Shown piece by piece: positions 22,051 to 34,316 of a DNA stretch of 64,000 nt (position 1 is its first letter; every line of letters begins with the position of its first letter). Made by a program: the position numbers and the translations under genes. The notes beneath the pieces were generated by a model, which was given only the letters and a program-made list of their open reading frames with translations, was not told where the DNA came from and ran no database searches. This stretch comes from Mercenaria mercenaria (taxonomy: Eukaryota; Mollusca; Bivalvia; Venerida; Veneridae): the NCBI RefSeq assembly GCF_021730395.1, contig NC_069371.1:73934001-73998000 (forward strand). The letters are read 5' to 3'.

Positions 22051-22796
22051 AAACGACGTCGACGTCACAGCTTTATTACACTGAGTGTATTATCATCTTT
22101 AAGTAATGGCTTTATTACACTCTCGCGACGTCAAACATGTGATAAAGCTTTTTATTATACCTCACATAAATGTTCAGTGCAAATTTCCCATTAGTTTAAC
22201 TTGTATAATATAATCATATTCCCCAGTGATTCTATATCTCATTTGCAAACATATTATTTTCAATTTCTGCGCATGTGATATTACTTTTCTCATATCTCCA
22301 GTTAAGAGATTGATACTTTCGCATTGATTAAAAGACTGAGACGATAAATTTTCTTATATATACTTTAGGATTTAATTACTTTTTCTTGTAATCATGCATG
22401 TTTGAACCCGGTCGATTTTTCTTTTTTTTTTTAATGATATGAATGTGCCAAAAATTTCGAAAACAACTTTTTCTCTAACTATCACCATCAATTTTGAAAT
22501 GATCTAACTAAGAAAATGAGTGATCACACTTATATGTTTCGTTTAGAAATAAAACAGTTATCATCGTTTTTCGACTGACTGTTACTGCTGTCGATTTCAG
22601 CATTGACGCAATGTTGAAATATGCGCATAAATATAGGGGTCAGCGATACGTAAGCGTCTAGACTAAATCTATCAAATCTATATTATATATCTTGCGGTGA
22701 ACATTGTTTATATCATCCTCTCAGGAATGCAATATTTATATAATAACACTAGTGTATTATCAAATTTATGTAATTGTTTTATTTCATCCAACTAAA

Positions 22797-22873
22797 TCCT
22801 CCACAGCGGTAATTGTAACGACAGCGGGAAAATTATTGCCGCGGCGGTCCGGGTTCGAATCCCGACGCGATCA
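22797..22873 (+). tRNA. tRNA-like remnant or SINE head (pseudo-tRNA)
   Basis: GGTTCGAATCC at 22852-22862 is a perfect Pol III B box, with a T-arm stem CGGG/CCCG. An A-box-like CAGCGGTAATTGTAACG lies about 45 bp upstream, and a T-run follows at 22877. No acceptor stem partner for CGCGATC was found at the 5' side, so a functional tRNA is unlikely. It is better read as a degenerate tRNA gene or a tRNA-derived SINE head. Confidence 0.35.
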
Positions 22874-23182
22874 TCCTTTTTTCTTTATTTGGTATTTCTT
22901 AAAATAGTTAAGAAACAAAACTCATGTAATTCTAATGTTCATAATAAGACCAAACTTCAGTTTGAAAGAAAGATCATTTTAGCCAAAATCTGGAGGTCAG
23001 TGCGAAAATGCGATCAAAATTTTGATTCTCCTATAGGTTAAATTCCAATTATGAAAACTTTCGTGAGGTACACTCTTTTCAAATCAGCCCAGACCGTGCA
23101 AAACTACCTTACCAAATTTCTACAGTACTGTAGAAAAGCATAGCATTAATATGATATACTTTCAATCGAAATTTCTTCTTTC

Positions 23183-23395
23183 TTAACCTTTACCCTGCTA
23201 AATTTTTATAATGGACTAGTCCATCATTCAATTTGGGCAATACCATTTATTATTCAAAGGGGTGTTTAGTGAAAATTTACTGACTGAATAGCGAACAGTG
23301 CAGACCATAATCAGACTGCACGGATGTGCAGGCGGATCTTGGTCTGAACTGGTCGCAAAGGCAATATCACTTGCCGCCAGCAGGCTAAAGGTTAA
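23183..23395. mobile_element. piggyBac-type MITE (TTAA ends), copy 1
   Basis: Ends TTAACCTTTACCCTGCTAAA and TAGCCTGCTGG (right end, inverted) with outer TTAA on both sides, the target of piggyBac transposons. The centre holds paired blocks around CAGTGCAGACC-ATCAGACTGCA and TGGTCGCAAAGGCA. Length is 213 bp. Two more copies occur at 24581-24782 and 34821-35033. Confidence 0.75.
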
Positions 23396-23910
23396 CCTAT
23401 TATATACAATGTCAGTTCTACCCGCATATTCTATATTTGATTTATCCCGTGATATTTGTGATTAAAAAGGCATGTCGCGATGATAGCCAAAAGTCGATAT
23501 AGACTTGCTCTATTCAGAAGAAATAAAATATTAAATAGAATATAGCTGAAGAATATATCGTGGTCTAGGAGCTAGTCTAAAGGTAAACTTATAAACCCAG
23601 CATGATAATATTACAGTACCTGTCAGCATTTACAAGACAGCACAGCCAAGCGTAAATATTCAGAAACTTTGTGTTTTTCCCCCTGTGTTTGCAACGATAA
23701 AGCAGAAACTATGCTACAATCAAGTTTTTAATTCAAATGTATAAAAGGTGAATTAAAGATTAATGGTTGGGGTTTGTATTAAATTGATTATTCAGAGCTA
23801 CAAATAGGAAATGTACCTGCAGGTAAAGATAGAGAAATATATCTACTTATATCTGCAGGTTCTTTTGGAAGTTTATACCTGCAGACAGAAATTAAGCCTT
23901 ACTTAAATTT

Positions 23911-23972
23911 GAGCCGCACCATGAGAAAACTAACATAGTGCATTTGCGAACATTCTGGATCCAGACCAGCCT
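23911..23972. mobile_element. Half copy of the 38171-38408 palindromic MITE
   Basis: GAGCCGCACCATGAGAAAAC followed by ACATAGTGCATTTGCGA and CTGGATCC-GACCAGCCT matches the left arm of the full element at 38171. Only one arm is present. It lies among scattered TACCTGCA-like short repeats (23816-24125). Confidence 0.6.
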
Positions 23973-24580
23973 ATACGTACCGAAATATACATGTAGGTTC
24001 AATTTTATACCAGGAGATAAATTTATAGTACAAAATACAAGAAATACCTACAGGCATAAAAGCTAATTTATACCTGCAAGTACAATTCAAAGATATACCT
24101 GCAAATATATTTTGTACCTGAATGTACAGGCTCCTTTCCTACTTATACTTTATTATAGTGTAGCATTTTACTATTGACCCAGATTGTACGCCATACAATT
24201 TACTGTACATTCAGCCTTCTGCATGTAATAATGATTAAATGACGCCCAATTGTTCAGTTTATTAGTACCTGCGTTTTGCATTAACTGTATCAATCAAATA
24301 GATGGCAAGGGCACAAATCTGTCTATTCATCCATATACAAAAATAATCATAATTATGTTGGAACCTCACAGACCATTTTGTTTTCATATCAAATCTGTGA
24401 TACATCAACACGTGGAGAAAAATAACACGAGACTTTTTGAACAATTACATGACGTGAAACAAGGTATAATATATTATTTATGTGTTTGGATCAGTACAGC
24501 AAACAATATAAGCTATGAACATCTATTTATCTGCCTGAATGGTTACTATTTTAATACTGCACACATTTTGTAAGTTATTT

Positions 24581-24782
24581 TTAAGCCTTATCGTGTTAGA
24601 CACGATTGCTTCTGCCTTTGCGACCAGTGTTGACTGCACGTCTGTGCAGTCTGATCAGGATCTGCACTGTCCGCCATTCAGTCAGTATATTTTTGGTAAG
24701 CGTCCCTTTCAACAGTTAATGGTACTGTCCAAATTGAAAGATTGACAAGTTCACTATAGAAATAAAGCAGGGCAATGGTTAA
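24581..24782. mobile_element. piggyBac-type MITE, copy 2 (inverted)
   Basis: Starts TTAAGCCTTATCGTGTTAGA and ends GGGCAATGGTTAA. The inner blocks GCCTTTGCGACCAGTGTTGA, TGCAGTCTGATCAGGATCTG and GTACTGTCCAAATTGAAAGA are the reverse of those in 23183-23395 and 34821-35033. Confidence 0.7.
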
Positions 24783-25420
24783 GCTTCTAAAATAGCACGT
24801 TTTTATGTGATTGGCCAAACCATACCATTTGTAATGTATACATAAATGTGCATGTGAATATATCAAATGATTTCAGTTATCTTAATGAAGTTGGCAAATA
24901 TATATCCAAACAAAAGGTGAACAAAATATATTGTTTTTTGTTTTTGTTTTTTTTTTAATGTCGAGGAAACTTAGTTTTTATTGAGTGTTTTAAATCTTTT
25001 TTTTTGAGAAAGCAGTACACGCACACGTATCATAAGCTTTTCCCGATCTTAATGCTATTGGAATGTCGGAAAGAAGGCACACAAAAACATCGCAAAGTAT
25101 GTTCTAACATCTGCCGTTACTATAACTGTTCTGACCTTAACATAAAACAATTAGGTTAATAGTGCGTCTAAAAATAAAAATATCTCACTAATTGCAATAT
25201 TACCTGGTTATCATCAAAAGTTTTCCTTTTCCGATTATAACTATTTTAACATTTAACACTTTTAACAAAACAAACAAAACCAAAGCTAAGGTTTACTAGG
25301 AAATTACAGATAAAATGATACTCACTGGCGTGTAATCCTGTTGTATCTACAACTGTGTGGAAGGTAGAACGCGTTGAATATCTCAAATGCTTTTTGTGAT
25401 AAATGTCTATCTGTTTGTTA
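24783..25420. other. Intergenic region, nothing recognised
   Basis: AT-rich with T-runs near 24935 and 25000; no supported feature on either strand. Confidence 0.35.
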
Positions 25421-26522
25421 CGGTGTTCCGTTTGGACAATCGTAACTTTTTATTGAATACTAAACCGCGATGCACCATGGTACGATGACGAAAACGCGAT
25501 GGCGCGATGGCACGATGATGAAACAACGATGGTACGATGATGAAAACGCGATGGCACGATGATGAAATCGCAGTGGTGCGATGGTGAAATGTCGATGTAA
25601 TATCGCGTTTTTATCATCGTACCATCGCGTTTTCACCATCGCACCATCGTGCCATCGCGTTTTCATCATCGTACCATCGTGTCATCGCATTTTCACCATC
25701 GATCCATCGCGTTTTCACCATCGTGCAATCGCGTTATCATCGTCGTACCACCGTGGTTTCACCATCGTACCATCGCGTTTTCACCATCGTACGATCGCGT
25801 TTTTTTTTGTATTTTTGTCAACAATTGGTTAATGTTTCTCAATGTATTTTGTGAGAAGAAATTTACCATTTAGATTCTGCTGTTTTGCAAAATGTTGTAC
25901 AAAATGTTCAGTGCTCAGTTCATTAAAACTGTAAAATCTTCAAGGGCACGCCCTTTGTATTTTATGTGTGCATGAAAGTAAATAAAAAAACTGGGTGTAA
26001 TAGTCACATGGTATTATTCAAACTCAGCTTATTCTTGTTAGGATGTAGAAGTAGTGCAATGTGAAAATGAGATTGTATCAAGCCTGTATTTTACTGAAAC
26101 ATATGTACCATTGCGCATGACCTCCGGAAGGCGATGGTACGTTGGTGAAAACGCGATGGTACAATGGTGATGACGCGATTGTACGATGGTAAAGACGCGA
26201 TGGTACAATGGTGATGACGCGATTGTACGATGGTGAAAACGCGATGGTACAATGGTGATAACGCGATTGTACGATGGTGAAAACGCGGTGGTACGATGAT
26301 ACGATGGTGAAAACGCGATGGTACGATGATGAAAACGCTAAATTACATCGACATTTCACCATCGTACCATCGCACCATCGCGATTTCATCATCTTGCCAT
26401 CGCGTTTTCACCATCGTCTCATCGTTAATTCATCATCGTGCCATCACGTTTTCGTCATCGTACCATCGTGCATCGCGGTTTAGGACTCAGTAAAATATGA
26501 CGATTGTCCAAACGGAACACTG
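25421..26522. mobile_element. Foldback-type element with ~20-bp repeat arms, TA-flanked
   Basis: The outer ends are CRGTGTTCCGTTTGGACAAT in inverted orientation, flanked by TA on both sides (25419-25420 and 26523-26524), as in mariner/Tc1-type MITEs. Each end continues into CTAAACCGCGATGCAC and then an array of units built on CGATGGTGAAAACG or its reverse. Within each arm the array flips polarity, at about 25595 and 26345, so each arm can fold on itself and the two arms can pair with each other. The 300-bp centre (about 25803-26115) is ordinary AT-rich DNA. There is no transposase. Apparent His/Pro/Ser-rich frames are artefacts. Confidence 0.75.
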
Positions 26523-26948
26523 TAGTTTGTTCAATTGTTACGTTAAGCTTTTGAAAAAAATGTATTATGTATGTCAAGCTGATGAAATTACAGTGGGTCA
26601 AATATGTCGAATAGTTAGAAACAAAGTTTGAAAAATGCTCTATGAACCACTTTATTCGTATATCGTTTTCGTAAACTCTTCATCCAGATTTAATACGGTA
26701 GTAGAATCAGTTGACTTTTTTTTTCTTAAGCAGTGTCAGTTTTATATCCAGTAGGATATTTTCCCATAGTAAAAATCAGTCAAAACCACAAGCTCGAAAG
26801 AAAAAATGACAATTAAGTATTTAAATTTTCTTTTCCTGCTTTACGTCTGCTATTTGAAAGTTAATTTCCAAATTTAGACTTCAGTACAGCAAACATGTGT
26901 TGTATAAAGACTGATCATATGACACAAAGTACGGACCGATGATTTGTG

Positions 26949-28073
26949 TATGTTATTGAAATAACGACAATACAGTGAAATATCTCTCCCTCATGTTATT
27001 GAAATAACAACAATACAGTGAAACATCGATCGCTCATGTTATTGAAATAACGACAATACAGTGAAATATCTATCCCTCATGTTATTGAAATAACGACAAT
27101 ACAGTGAAACATCGATCGCTCATGTTATTGAAATAACGACAACACAGGAAAGCGTCGCTCGTTCATGTTATTCAAATAACGACAATACAGTGAAACATCG
27201 ATCGCTCATGTAATTGAACTAAAAACAATACAGTGAAACATCGATCGCTCATGAAATTGAAAGAACGACAAAACAGTGAAACATCGATCGCTCATGTTAT
27301 TGAAATAACGACAATACAGTGAAATATCTCTCCCTCATGTTATTGGAATAACAACAATACAGTGAAACATCGATCGCTCATGTTATTGAAATAACGACAA
27401 CACAGGAAAGCGTCGCTCGTTCATGTTATTCAAATAACGACAATACAGTGAAACCCCCCCCCCCCCCCCATGTTATTGAATTAACATCAATACAGTGAAA
27501 CATCGCTCGCTCATGTTATTAAAATAAGGACAATACAATGAAACATCGATCGCTCATGTTATTAAGATAAGGACAATACAGTGAAACATCGCTTGCTCAT
27601 GTTATTGAAATAACGACAATACAGTGAAACATCGATCGCTCATGTTATTAAAATAAGGACAATACAGTGAAACATCGCTTGCTCATGTTATTGAAATAAC
27701 GACAATACAATGAAACATCGCTCGTTCATGTTATTGAAATAACGACAATGCAATGAAACATTGCTCCCTCATGTTATTGAAATAAGGACAATACAGCGAA
27801 ACATCGCTCCCGCATATATTGAAATAACACAATACAATAAAAAATCGCTCCCTCATGTTATTAAAATAACGACAATACAGTGAAACATCATTCGCTATGT
27901 CATTAAAATAACGAACAATACAGTGAAACATCGCTCACTTATGTTATTCAAATAACGACAATACAAGTAAACATCGCTCGCTCATGTTATGAAATAACGA
28001 CAATACAGTGAAACATCGCTCACTCGTGTTATTGAAATAACGACAATACAATGAAACACCGCTCGCCCGAGCA
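26949..28073. repeat. 43-bp satellite, about 26 copies
   Basis: The monomer has CATGTTATTGAAATAACGAC then AATACAGTGAAACATCG(A/C)TCGCT, repeated with a 43-bp period. Each unit contains a small palindrome (GTTATTGAAATAAC). Monomer variants are intermixed (CTCTCCCT versus CGATCGCT endings), suggesting block duplications, and a C-run at about 27454-27469 interrupts the array. Confidence 0.92.
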
Positions 28074-28225
28074 TTGATTGCTTGAGAACCCGTCGTCTGT
28101 TGTCACCGGCCGTTTTCTTTATATTATTGTACATATTTGGATTATTCGAAACCCTGGATTAATGGAATATTTTACTAATCTCCTTGTAGAATCGAGCCAT
28201 CGTCAGTTTAGGCGTAAAAATGTTC

Positions 28226-28525
28226 GTTTCCGGTATCCCGACTTACCCTAAAATGTCTGGGGCGACCTAAATGTTTTTATGGCCTTGGAATTTTTTTTCA
28301 ACTTTTTGACAAAAAGCTGCAAAACTGCATTTTTAATGCTTTAAACATGCTCAGTGATGTTAGAAATAAACTTACTGATGCTCTAAAGGCATAACCCCCA
28401 GGTCTGTTTTCATATTTAGACACAAAACTAAAATCTGAAAAGTCTCCCTTCTGAAAGAAAAATCTAAAAAAAAAATTAAATAAATTCCGACCTACCTTCC
28501 CTGTTTTTAGCATGTTACCGGAAAC
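28226..28525. mobile_element. MITE with GTTTCCGGTA ends, copy 1
   Basis: Left end GTTTCCGGTATCCCGAC and right end GCATGTTACCGGAAAC are inverted. Interior blocks GTGATGTTAGAAAT, ACTTACTGATGCTCTAAAGG and ATAACCCCC are shared with 31539-31830. Length is 300 bp with no coding capacity. Confidence 0.75.
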
Positions 28526-29764
28526 AAAGATTTATTTCTTTAAGCCTTATAGTATTTTGATATTCATATAATATTCTTGTATGCCACATTGTCACTTCAA
28601 ACCTTAACAGCAACTATCTTAACTAAATATTAAATAATCAATGTAATTTTTTGTCTTTGGATCTAGCCTAACAAACCCGTTTCCTTTTCCTTTTTTTCTT
28701 TTGTTTTATTATAACTTTTCTGGCGAGACGATTAAGAGTAAGTAAAAACTGAATTATATATATTAAAATGTTTTAAGGTGTGCAAATTCAGCCTTTATAT
28801 AACAATGCATTTTCTATATTGTAATAATTGTAATACCAGCAAATAAACGCATGCTTGCACCTTTCCGTATACTGCATTTGCAACAGTGATTTTGTCCGCA
28901 ATCTATTTCCCGTGATCAAGTGCAGATCATTATAGCAACGGATATTGAAAGTGAGTATATATTTCTTTAGTAGTTAGTTACATCTCTATTTTATTCTATT
29001 CTTTCATACGCACAAAACGTAAACTAAAGAATATTTATATTGTAAAAGACAGCGATAAGTTTTGTTTATGAAAATGAGTTTTGTATGAATTATTTAAACG
29101 GCAAGATGCTGTACGTTGACCGAATTTATAGTATTTACCTTGTATTTGTTAATAGCATTGCTCGCATGTTTTAACTCATCATAAATAGATAGCGTTCGAT
29201 AATACAGTGTAAAAAAAACTTGAAAATCATATTTTGAAATAGATCTACAACGTCTTACGATGTATCAAAATCAGTTCATGTTTCTATGTTTAGACTGACC
29301 TAAAAGCTGCAAGGTTGAGACAAAGGTCATCAGCGAGTGACTATAGGTATGTTGTTCATTCTGTAGACTGGTTTGTTGTGATATATTCGTTTATCAGTGA
29401 TGTGTGTACATGCATATACAATGATTAATTAACATGTCGTATACGTTTTACTGTATAATGGGACGGACACAGCGTCTACATAATTTGACACGGACAGTGC
29501 TCACGAATGTGAAAGTACGATATGAACACAGATGCCGATTTAGCTCTAAGACGATTCAATCTAGTACGATCCAGGTTCACGGAGACCCATTTCATTCAGT
29601 CAGAGACAGCCTGTTTAAGTAATATCAAATTGGTTTGACCCAGAATGAAGATAAATCCATGTTACGGTTGACACAGTAATTGCGACTATTAGAACTCTGC
29701 TCTATTTCAATGCAATTTTCTATCCCATAAATATCGTAATTTTAGGAGTGAGCTGTCAAGTAAC

Positions 29765-30262
29765 TTATTCTCTGCCTGACAAAATAGCATGTAGACTAGC
29801 TTCTAGACTGTTAGTATTATTTTGATATGTTTTCATTTTCACACTATGAACTAATGCCCTTTTGAATATGCGAGTATAACCGTTCATTCGGCGGTAGGAA
29901 AATGTATCCATGTTATTATTAAATGGGTACGTGTTCCGCAGATTAAATTTAGAGATAAATGTGAAAAATAAAAATCCTGGAAACAGCTTAGGAAATGCAA
30001 GGACGCGAAAAATAAATACTGAAATAATACAACTGAACGGAAATCGGCGAGTACGAAAGCTGATTTGAACCATATATCCGCAGTGCGTTAAAAGAAAATG
30101 GACATTTTCGGCAAAAACATTTGTTATCATATGCAACTCAAACTGTTGCAAACTGTATACAAAATAATGAATACTATCGTTACTTTTACAAGAAAATATC
30201 GTTAAACATTTTAATGCGCAAAACAAGTGCATCGTTGTTTCCTTCGATTTTTTTCGCTGCAA
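29765..30262 (-). CDS. Open frame of 165 codons, unknown
   Basis: This frame is longer than expected by chance in such AT-rich DNA. It encodes a protein with one strongly hydrophobic stretch in the middle (about residues 80-105) and a basic C-terminus (RRMNGYTRIFKRALVHSVKM). No family was recognised, and flanking splice sites could not be tied to other exons. It may be an exon of an unrecognised gene or a relic. A function is not proposed. Confidence 0.2.
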   Translation of the reverse strand: MQRKKSKETTMHLFCALKCLTIFSCKSNDSIHYFVYSLQQFELHMITNVFAENVHFLLTHCGYMVQISFRTRRFPFSCIISVFIFRVLAFPKLFPGFLFFTFISKFNLRNTYPFNNNMDTFSYRRMNGYTRIFKRALVHSVKMKTYQNNTNSLEASLHAILSGRE

Positions 30263-31538
30263 TGATTATTTCAGACCATTAAATAAATAATGTTTTAGTT
30301 TCTATCTCAGATTCCTAACGACAAAATACATTTTACCTTTTTAACTGCCTGAAGTATCCATTTTACACTGTCCGATCCATCTTGGAATATTACCGATCCT
30401 TCGTATTAAAAGAATAAACGCATTGTGCAAACACAGATTTTCGCTTTACACCTTTCTCGGACAAGACTTCAAGCCATTTTACTTAAAATTTGTAAGCATC
30501 CGCTGGCGAAATATTAATGAAAGATCAAACCTTTTTGTAACACAAAATTTAATTTCAAACATTATTAAAAACTCAATTCATTGCACATTGTACTGAATGG
30601 ATGAATAAAAATACTTCCAAAAATAAACCATTCTAGAACTATTTGTTGCAGACTTAGGGATTGTATAATATGTATATAATATGTATTGTTTGAATCTTCC
30701 GGCGGACCCTATCCTTTTATTTAAGTTCTCCGTCGGCACTTATATTCGTGGTTTGCAGTTAACATGTATTTCATGTTTTTCATGCCTTTCTTTTGTTTTA
30801 AATAGTATTCTTGGCGGGAAAGCCTTATATAAATAGAATGACTTGAGTCGATAATAAGTTGGATGTAATTACGGAAGGTTGTGTTCATGATAAAATAAAT
30901 AGATGAAAATTAAATGAAATAATTTTGATAATAAGGTTTTACTTTTGTTTTATATCCGATATGTGGATATTAAAATAAAGTATAATAAAAAATGAAAGGG
31001 TATCCACATTATTCCTGGAACAGTACGTTTCAGGTGAACGGAACGTAGATCTATTTCAGTATATTCCTCAAAGTTAATCTGAATGAAATTGCTGTAAAAG
31101 GAGAAATGGTTACTTGTTTCACATTTACGTTCTGTAGAAAGCAACCAAATTGCGACTTCAAACGTACATATATTTTATAATTATTCCAATATAAAAAAAA
31201 CTGTCCGATCATTTAAGTGAAAAATTAAACTAAGCAATTTAATTAATTGTTAACTTAGCACTTTAACCATGTTAAATTAAAAGTAAAGTTAAACTATCAC
31301 GAGACTCTCGTGCATTCTGAACCTCGTGCTGATTAAAATGTATGGTGTCTCAGGCGTGCCAGTTACATGTTAATTTAAGAGAACATACAATACAGAAGTG
31401 GTTATGAATTTGTGCCTGTGTATAATATCAATGAAATGAATATTTCAAAGTTGATGACACAAAACAAGTGCGCACTATATATACTCTCAATACATGTATT
31501 GAATAGACATTTTATAGTTAGGCATAAAATAATTGATT
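30263..31538. other. Intergenic region, nothing recognised
   Basis: AT-rich sequence with no supported gene, RNA or repeat. Confidence 0.35.
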
Positions 31539-31830
31539 GTTTCCGGTATCCCGACCTACCCTAAATTTTTGTTTTGGCCCGACCATAAATGTTTTTATTG
31601 CCTTGGAGAATATTTCTTTCAACTTTTTAATAAAAAGTTGCAAAACTGCACTTTTTCTGCTTTAAACATGGTCAGTGATGTTAGAAATCAACTTACTGAT
31701 GCTCTAAAGGTATAACCCCCTTATTTGTATTCATTTTTTGACCAAAAAGAAATAATTTCCGAAAAGTATCACTAAATAAAAAAAAAATCCGACTTACCTA
31801 CCCTAATTTTTTGAGCATGTTACCGGAAAC
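31539..31830. mobile_element. MITE with GTTTCCGGTA ends, copy 2
   Basis: Same family and orientation as 28226-28525: ends GTTTCCGGTATCCCGACC and GCATGTTACCGGAAAC, interior GTCAGTGATGTTAGAAATCA and ACTTACTGATGCTCTAAAGG. The copies differ by many substitutions and small indels. Confidence 0.75.
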
Positions 31831-31909
31831 ATAGACTTTTTTTAGGCCTTCAGAAGGTACAAAATTCAGTCTCCATTTTGCTTTCTAAAGACTTACATAT
31901 TCAATTTAC

Positions 31910-33340
31910 AGTATACCAGCCATAAGGTTATAACACACTAAATAGTTGTTGTTCTTTATTCTATATAAAACTGACCTATTTCCACTGGCCGCAGCACACA
32001 TCAGGACCCATTTTAAATGTCTGTAACCTACATTTTCTTGAAGAATATTGTTAGTGCTAAATAAAAATCAAAAATAAAGTGGGGGTCATATTTGATGCAA
32101 GAAAAATAATTTCAGTCAAACACACAAACTGCAAATCCAGCTAAAAAATGAGACCCCAAATTATACTGATGGTGTATGATCTAAGTTTCCTTGAACAATT
32201 TTGTCATGTTGTTATTCAAAAAAAAAAAAAAAATGCAAAAAAAATGAGGAAAATAGTTCTGCAGAGCAAAAAATCTGAGGACTATTTGTATCCGTCATTA
32301 TGCGACTACCTTTTTTTTTTGGGCGCCATTTTTCTATTTAGTGTCTGTATGCCTATAAGAAAAGCGTTTTTCTCTGACACTGTGCCAGTTTCATTTGAAA
32401 TGTGCAAGAAATCTAAATACATGAAAAAATACAAGGTTTTAGCTTGATATCAACAATTTCTAAGGTTTTATGGCATTTTCAGTACCAGAAGACAAAGCGT
32501 CAGATTTTGTCAAAAATAGCTGTCGCGACATAATTTTGAAGCAGTTACCCTAAATGCAGCCTTGTTTTGCCCTGTTTTGACATTTTCTACTCTGATATGC
32601 ATACAAATTACACATTTAAACTACTGTTAAATATGTTCACTTTTACCTCTGATGGCCATAAATTAGCAATCATCAGACTATAAATCTGCAGTTTTAATAA
32701 AAAAAAACAAAAAAACTCAAAACAGTGAAAATATGATATTTTTGGGTTTTATCCTCATTTTCAACAAAGTGGCTATAAATTTGTCATTTTCTATCAAATT
32801 CTAATGAAAGTAGCCCATATCCAACATCATCTGGCCAGATTTCAATTTTCACCAATGTCATCTTATAGGTTATACACACTAAATAGTTGTTGTTCTTTAT
32901 TCTATATGAAACTGACCTATATCCACTGGCCGCAGCACACATCAGGACCAATTCTAAATGTCTGTAACCTACATTTTCTTGAAGAATATTGTTAGTGCTA
33001 AATAAAAATCAAAAGAAAAATGGGGGTCATGTTTGATGCAAGAAAAATAATTTCAGTCAAACACACAAACTGCAAAATCAGCTAAAAATGAGACCCCAAA
33101 TTATACTGGTGGTGTATGATCTAAGTTTCCATGAAAAATTTTGTCATGTTGTTATTTCATTATGAAAATGCTACCTACATGTCAAGCACAGATCTGTCAT
33201 GTGATTTTAGCAAAAAAAAAATGCAAAGAAAATAAGGAAAATAGCTCTACAGAGCAAAAAAACTAAGGAGTATTTGTATCCGCCATTACGCTACCATTTT
33301 TTTTCGCGCCAATTTTCTATTTAGTGTCTGTATGCCATAA
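31910..33340. repeat. Direct repeat pair of ~450 bp (31910-32350 and 32865-33340)
   Basis: Both segments contain CACTAAATAGTTGTTGTTCT, CCACTGGCCGCAGCACACAT, TGTCTGTAACCTACATTTTC, CAGTCAAACACACAAACTGC and GAGACCCCAAATTATACTG in order. About 500 bp of unrelated AT-rich sequence separates them. The phrase CAGTATACCAGCCATAA at 31909 recurs near 33351, suggesting an additional partial unit. Confidence 0.75.
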
Positions 33341-33594
33341 ACATGTCTCAGTATACCAGCCATAAACATGTCTCAATGATATTTACTTATATATTCTCGT
33401 ATTTAGATTGCCTTATATTCTCAGAAAGGCTTATACATGTTGGATGTTTCTGTGTAAGATTGAAGTAGCTATTACGAGTGAATACACACAAGTGGCATAG
33501 ATATGGTGTTCATTAGAAAAAGACATTGCACTTCTTCTTTTCACGACAAAAAATTTACAACATTAAATTGCTATACTGTTGTATTATAGATAAA

Positions 33595-34010
33595 ATGGCA
33601 ACCACTGTTCAGTCAACAGCCAACAGTGAAGGAAAAGTAGATGAAAAGAAATCTGAAGGTATCTCTGATAAAGTAATACAGGAGTCGGAAGAGGCGAATA
33701 GGAAATGTGACAAACAAGGCATAACCGATCGCGTTAAAACAAAATTGAATGATTGAAAGACAGTTCTTCTTAATACTGCTATCACAGGAAATAGTGGCTT
33801 TGGAAAATCAAGCTATATAAAAGCCTTACTTGGTGTGTCAACTGATGATAAATGGTTGCTACAGTTGGAGTGGTTGAAACGAACTACCGCCCCAGCCCAT
33901 TTTCTACATCCAGAAAACAAAAATAATATTATGGGATTTCCCCGAGCTAGGCATATTGAAAGTACATTTCTGAAATTAAGCTTGTGCTCAGAGCAATGTG
34001 ATGTGAATAA
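33595..34010 (+). pseudogene. IRG-like 5' fragment, plus-strand cluster 1
   Basis: ATG at 33595 follows a TTGTATTATAG acceptor, as in the near-complete IRG at 35935. The N-terminus (MATTVQSTANSEGKVDEKKS) aligns with the other cluster members. A stop replaces the conserved Trp of the NLDDWK segment (33754-33756). Downstream, recognisable P-loop (GNSGFGKSSYIKALLG) and switch-region remnants persist to about 34000. It is a broken host gene. Confidence 0.8.
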
Positions 34011-34316
34011 CATTTCAAAATTTCAACGAATCGTTCATCACAACTTTGAAAAGTCACAAAAATATATTAAAATGTCTAGAATTAAAAAAAAAAATAGCCC
34101 GAAACGTTTTGAAGAAAGCAAGTGGCAACCAAACAAAATAATGAGCTTTAAAATAATCAGGCCCTGTGGAAAGGAGCATTTAATGTTTGAGTGATATTTA
34201 GCCGCTGTCTAGCAAAACAATCGAAACATTAAAATCTACATCTCTCAGAATGGTTGATGTAATTGATTGTTTGATGTAACAGTCTCTAATTGCTATATTA
34301 TTGTATTACAGATAAG

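Noticed and set aside
25460-26483. Several 60-100 codon His/Ser/Pro-rich frames on both strands
   Set aside because: All come from the ~20-bp foldback arm repeats, which happen to lack stops.
26949-28073. Possible CRISPR array (regular 43-bp periodicity with palindromes)
   Set aside because: The whole monomer is repeated; there are no unique spacers, and the context is an animal genome. It is a satellite.
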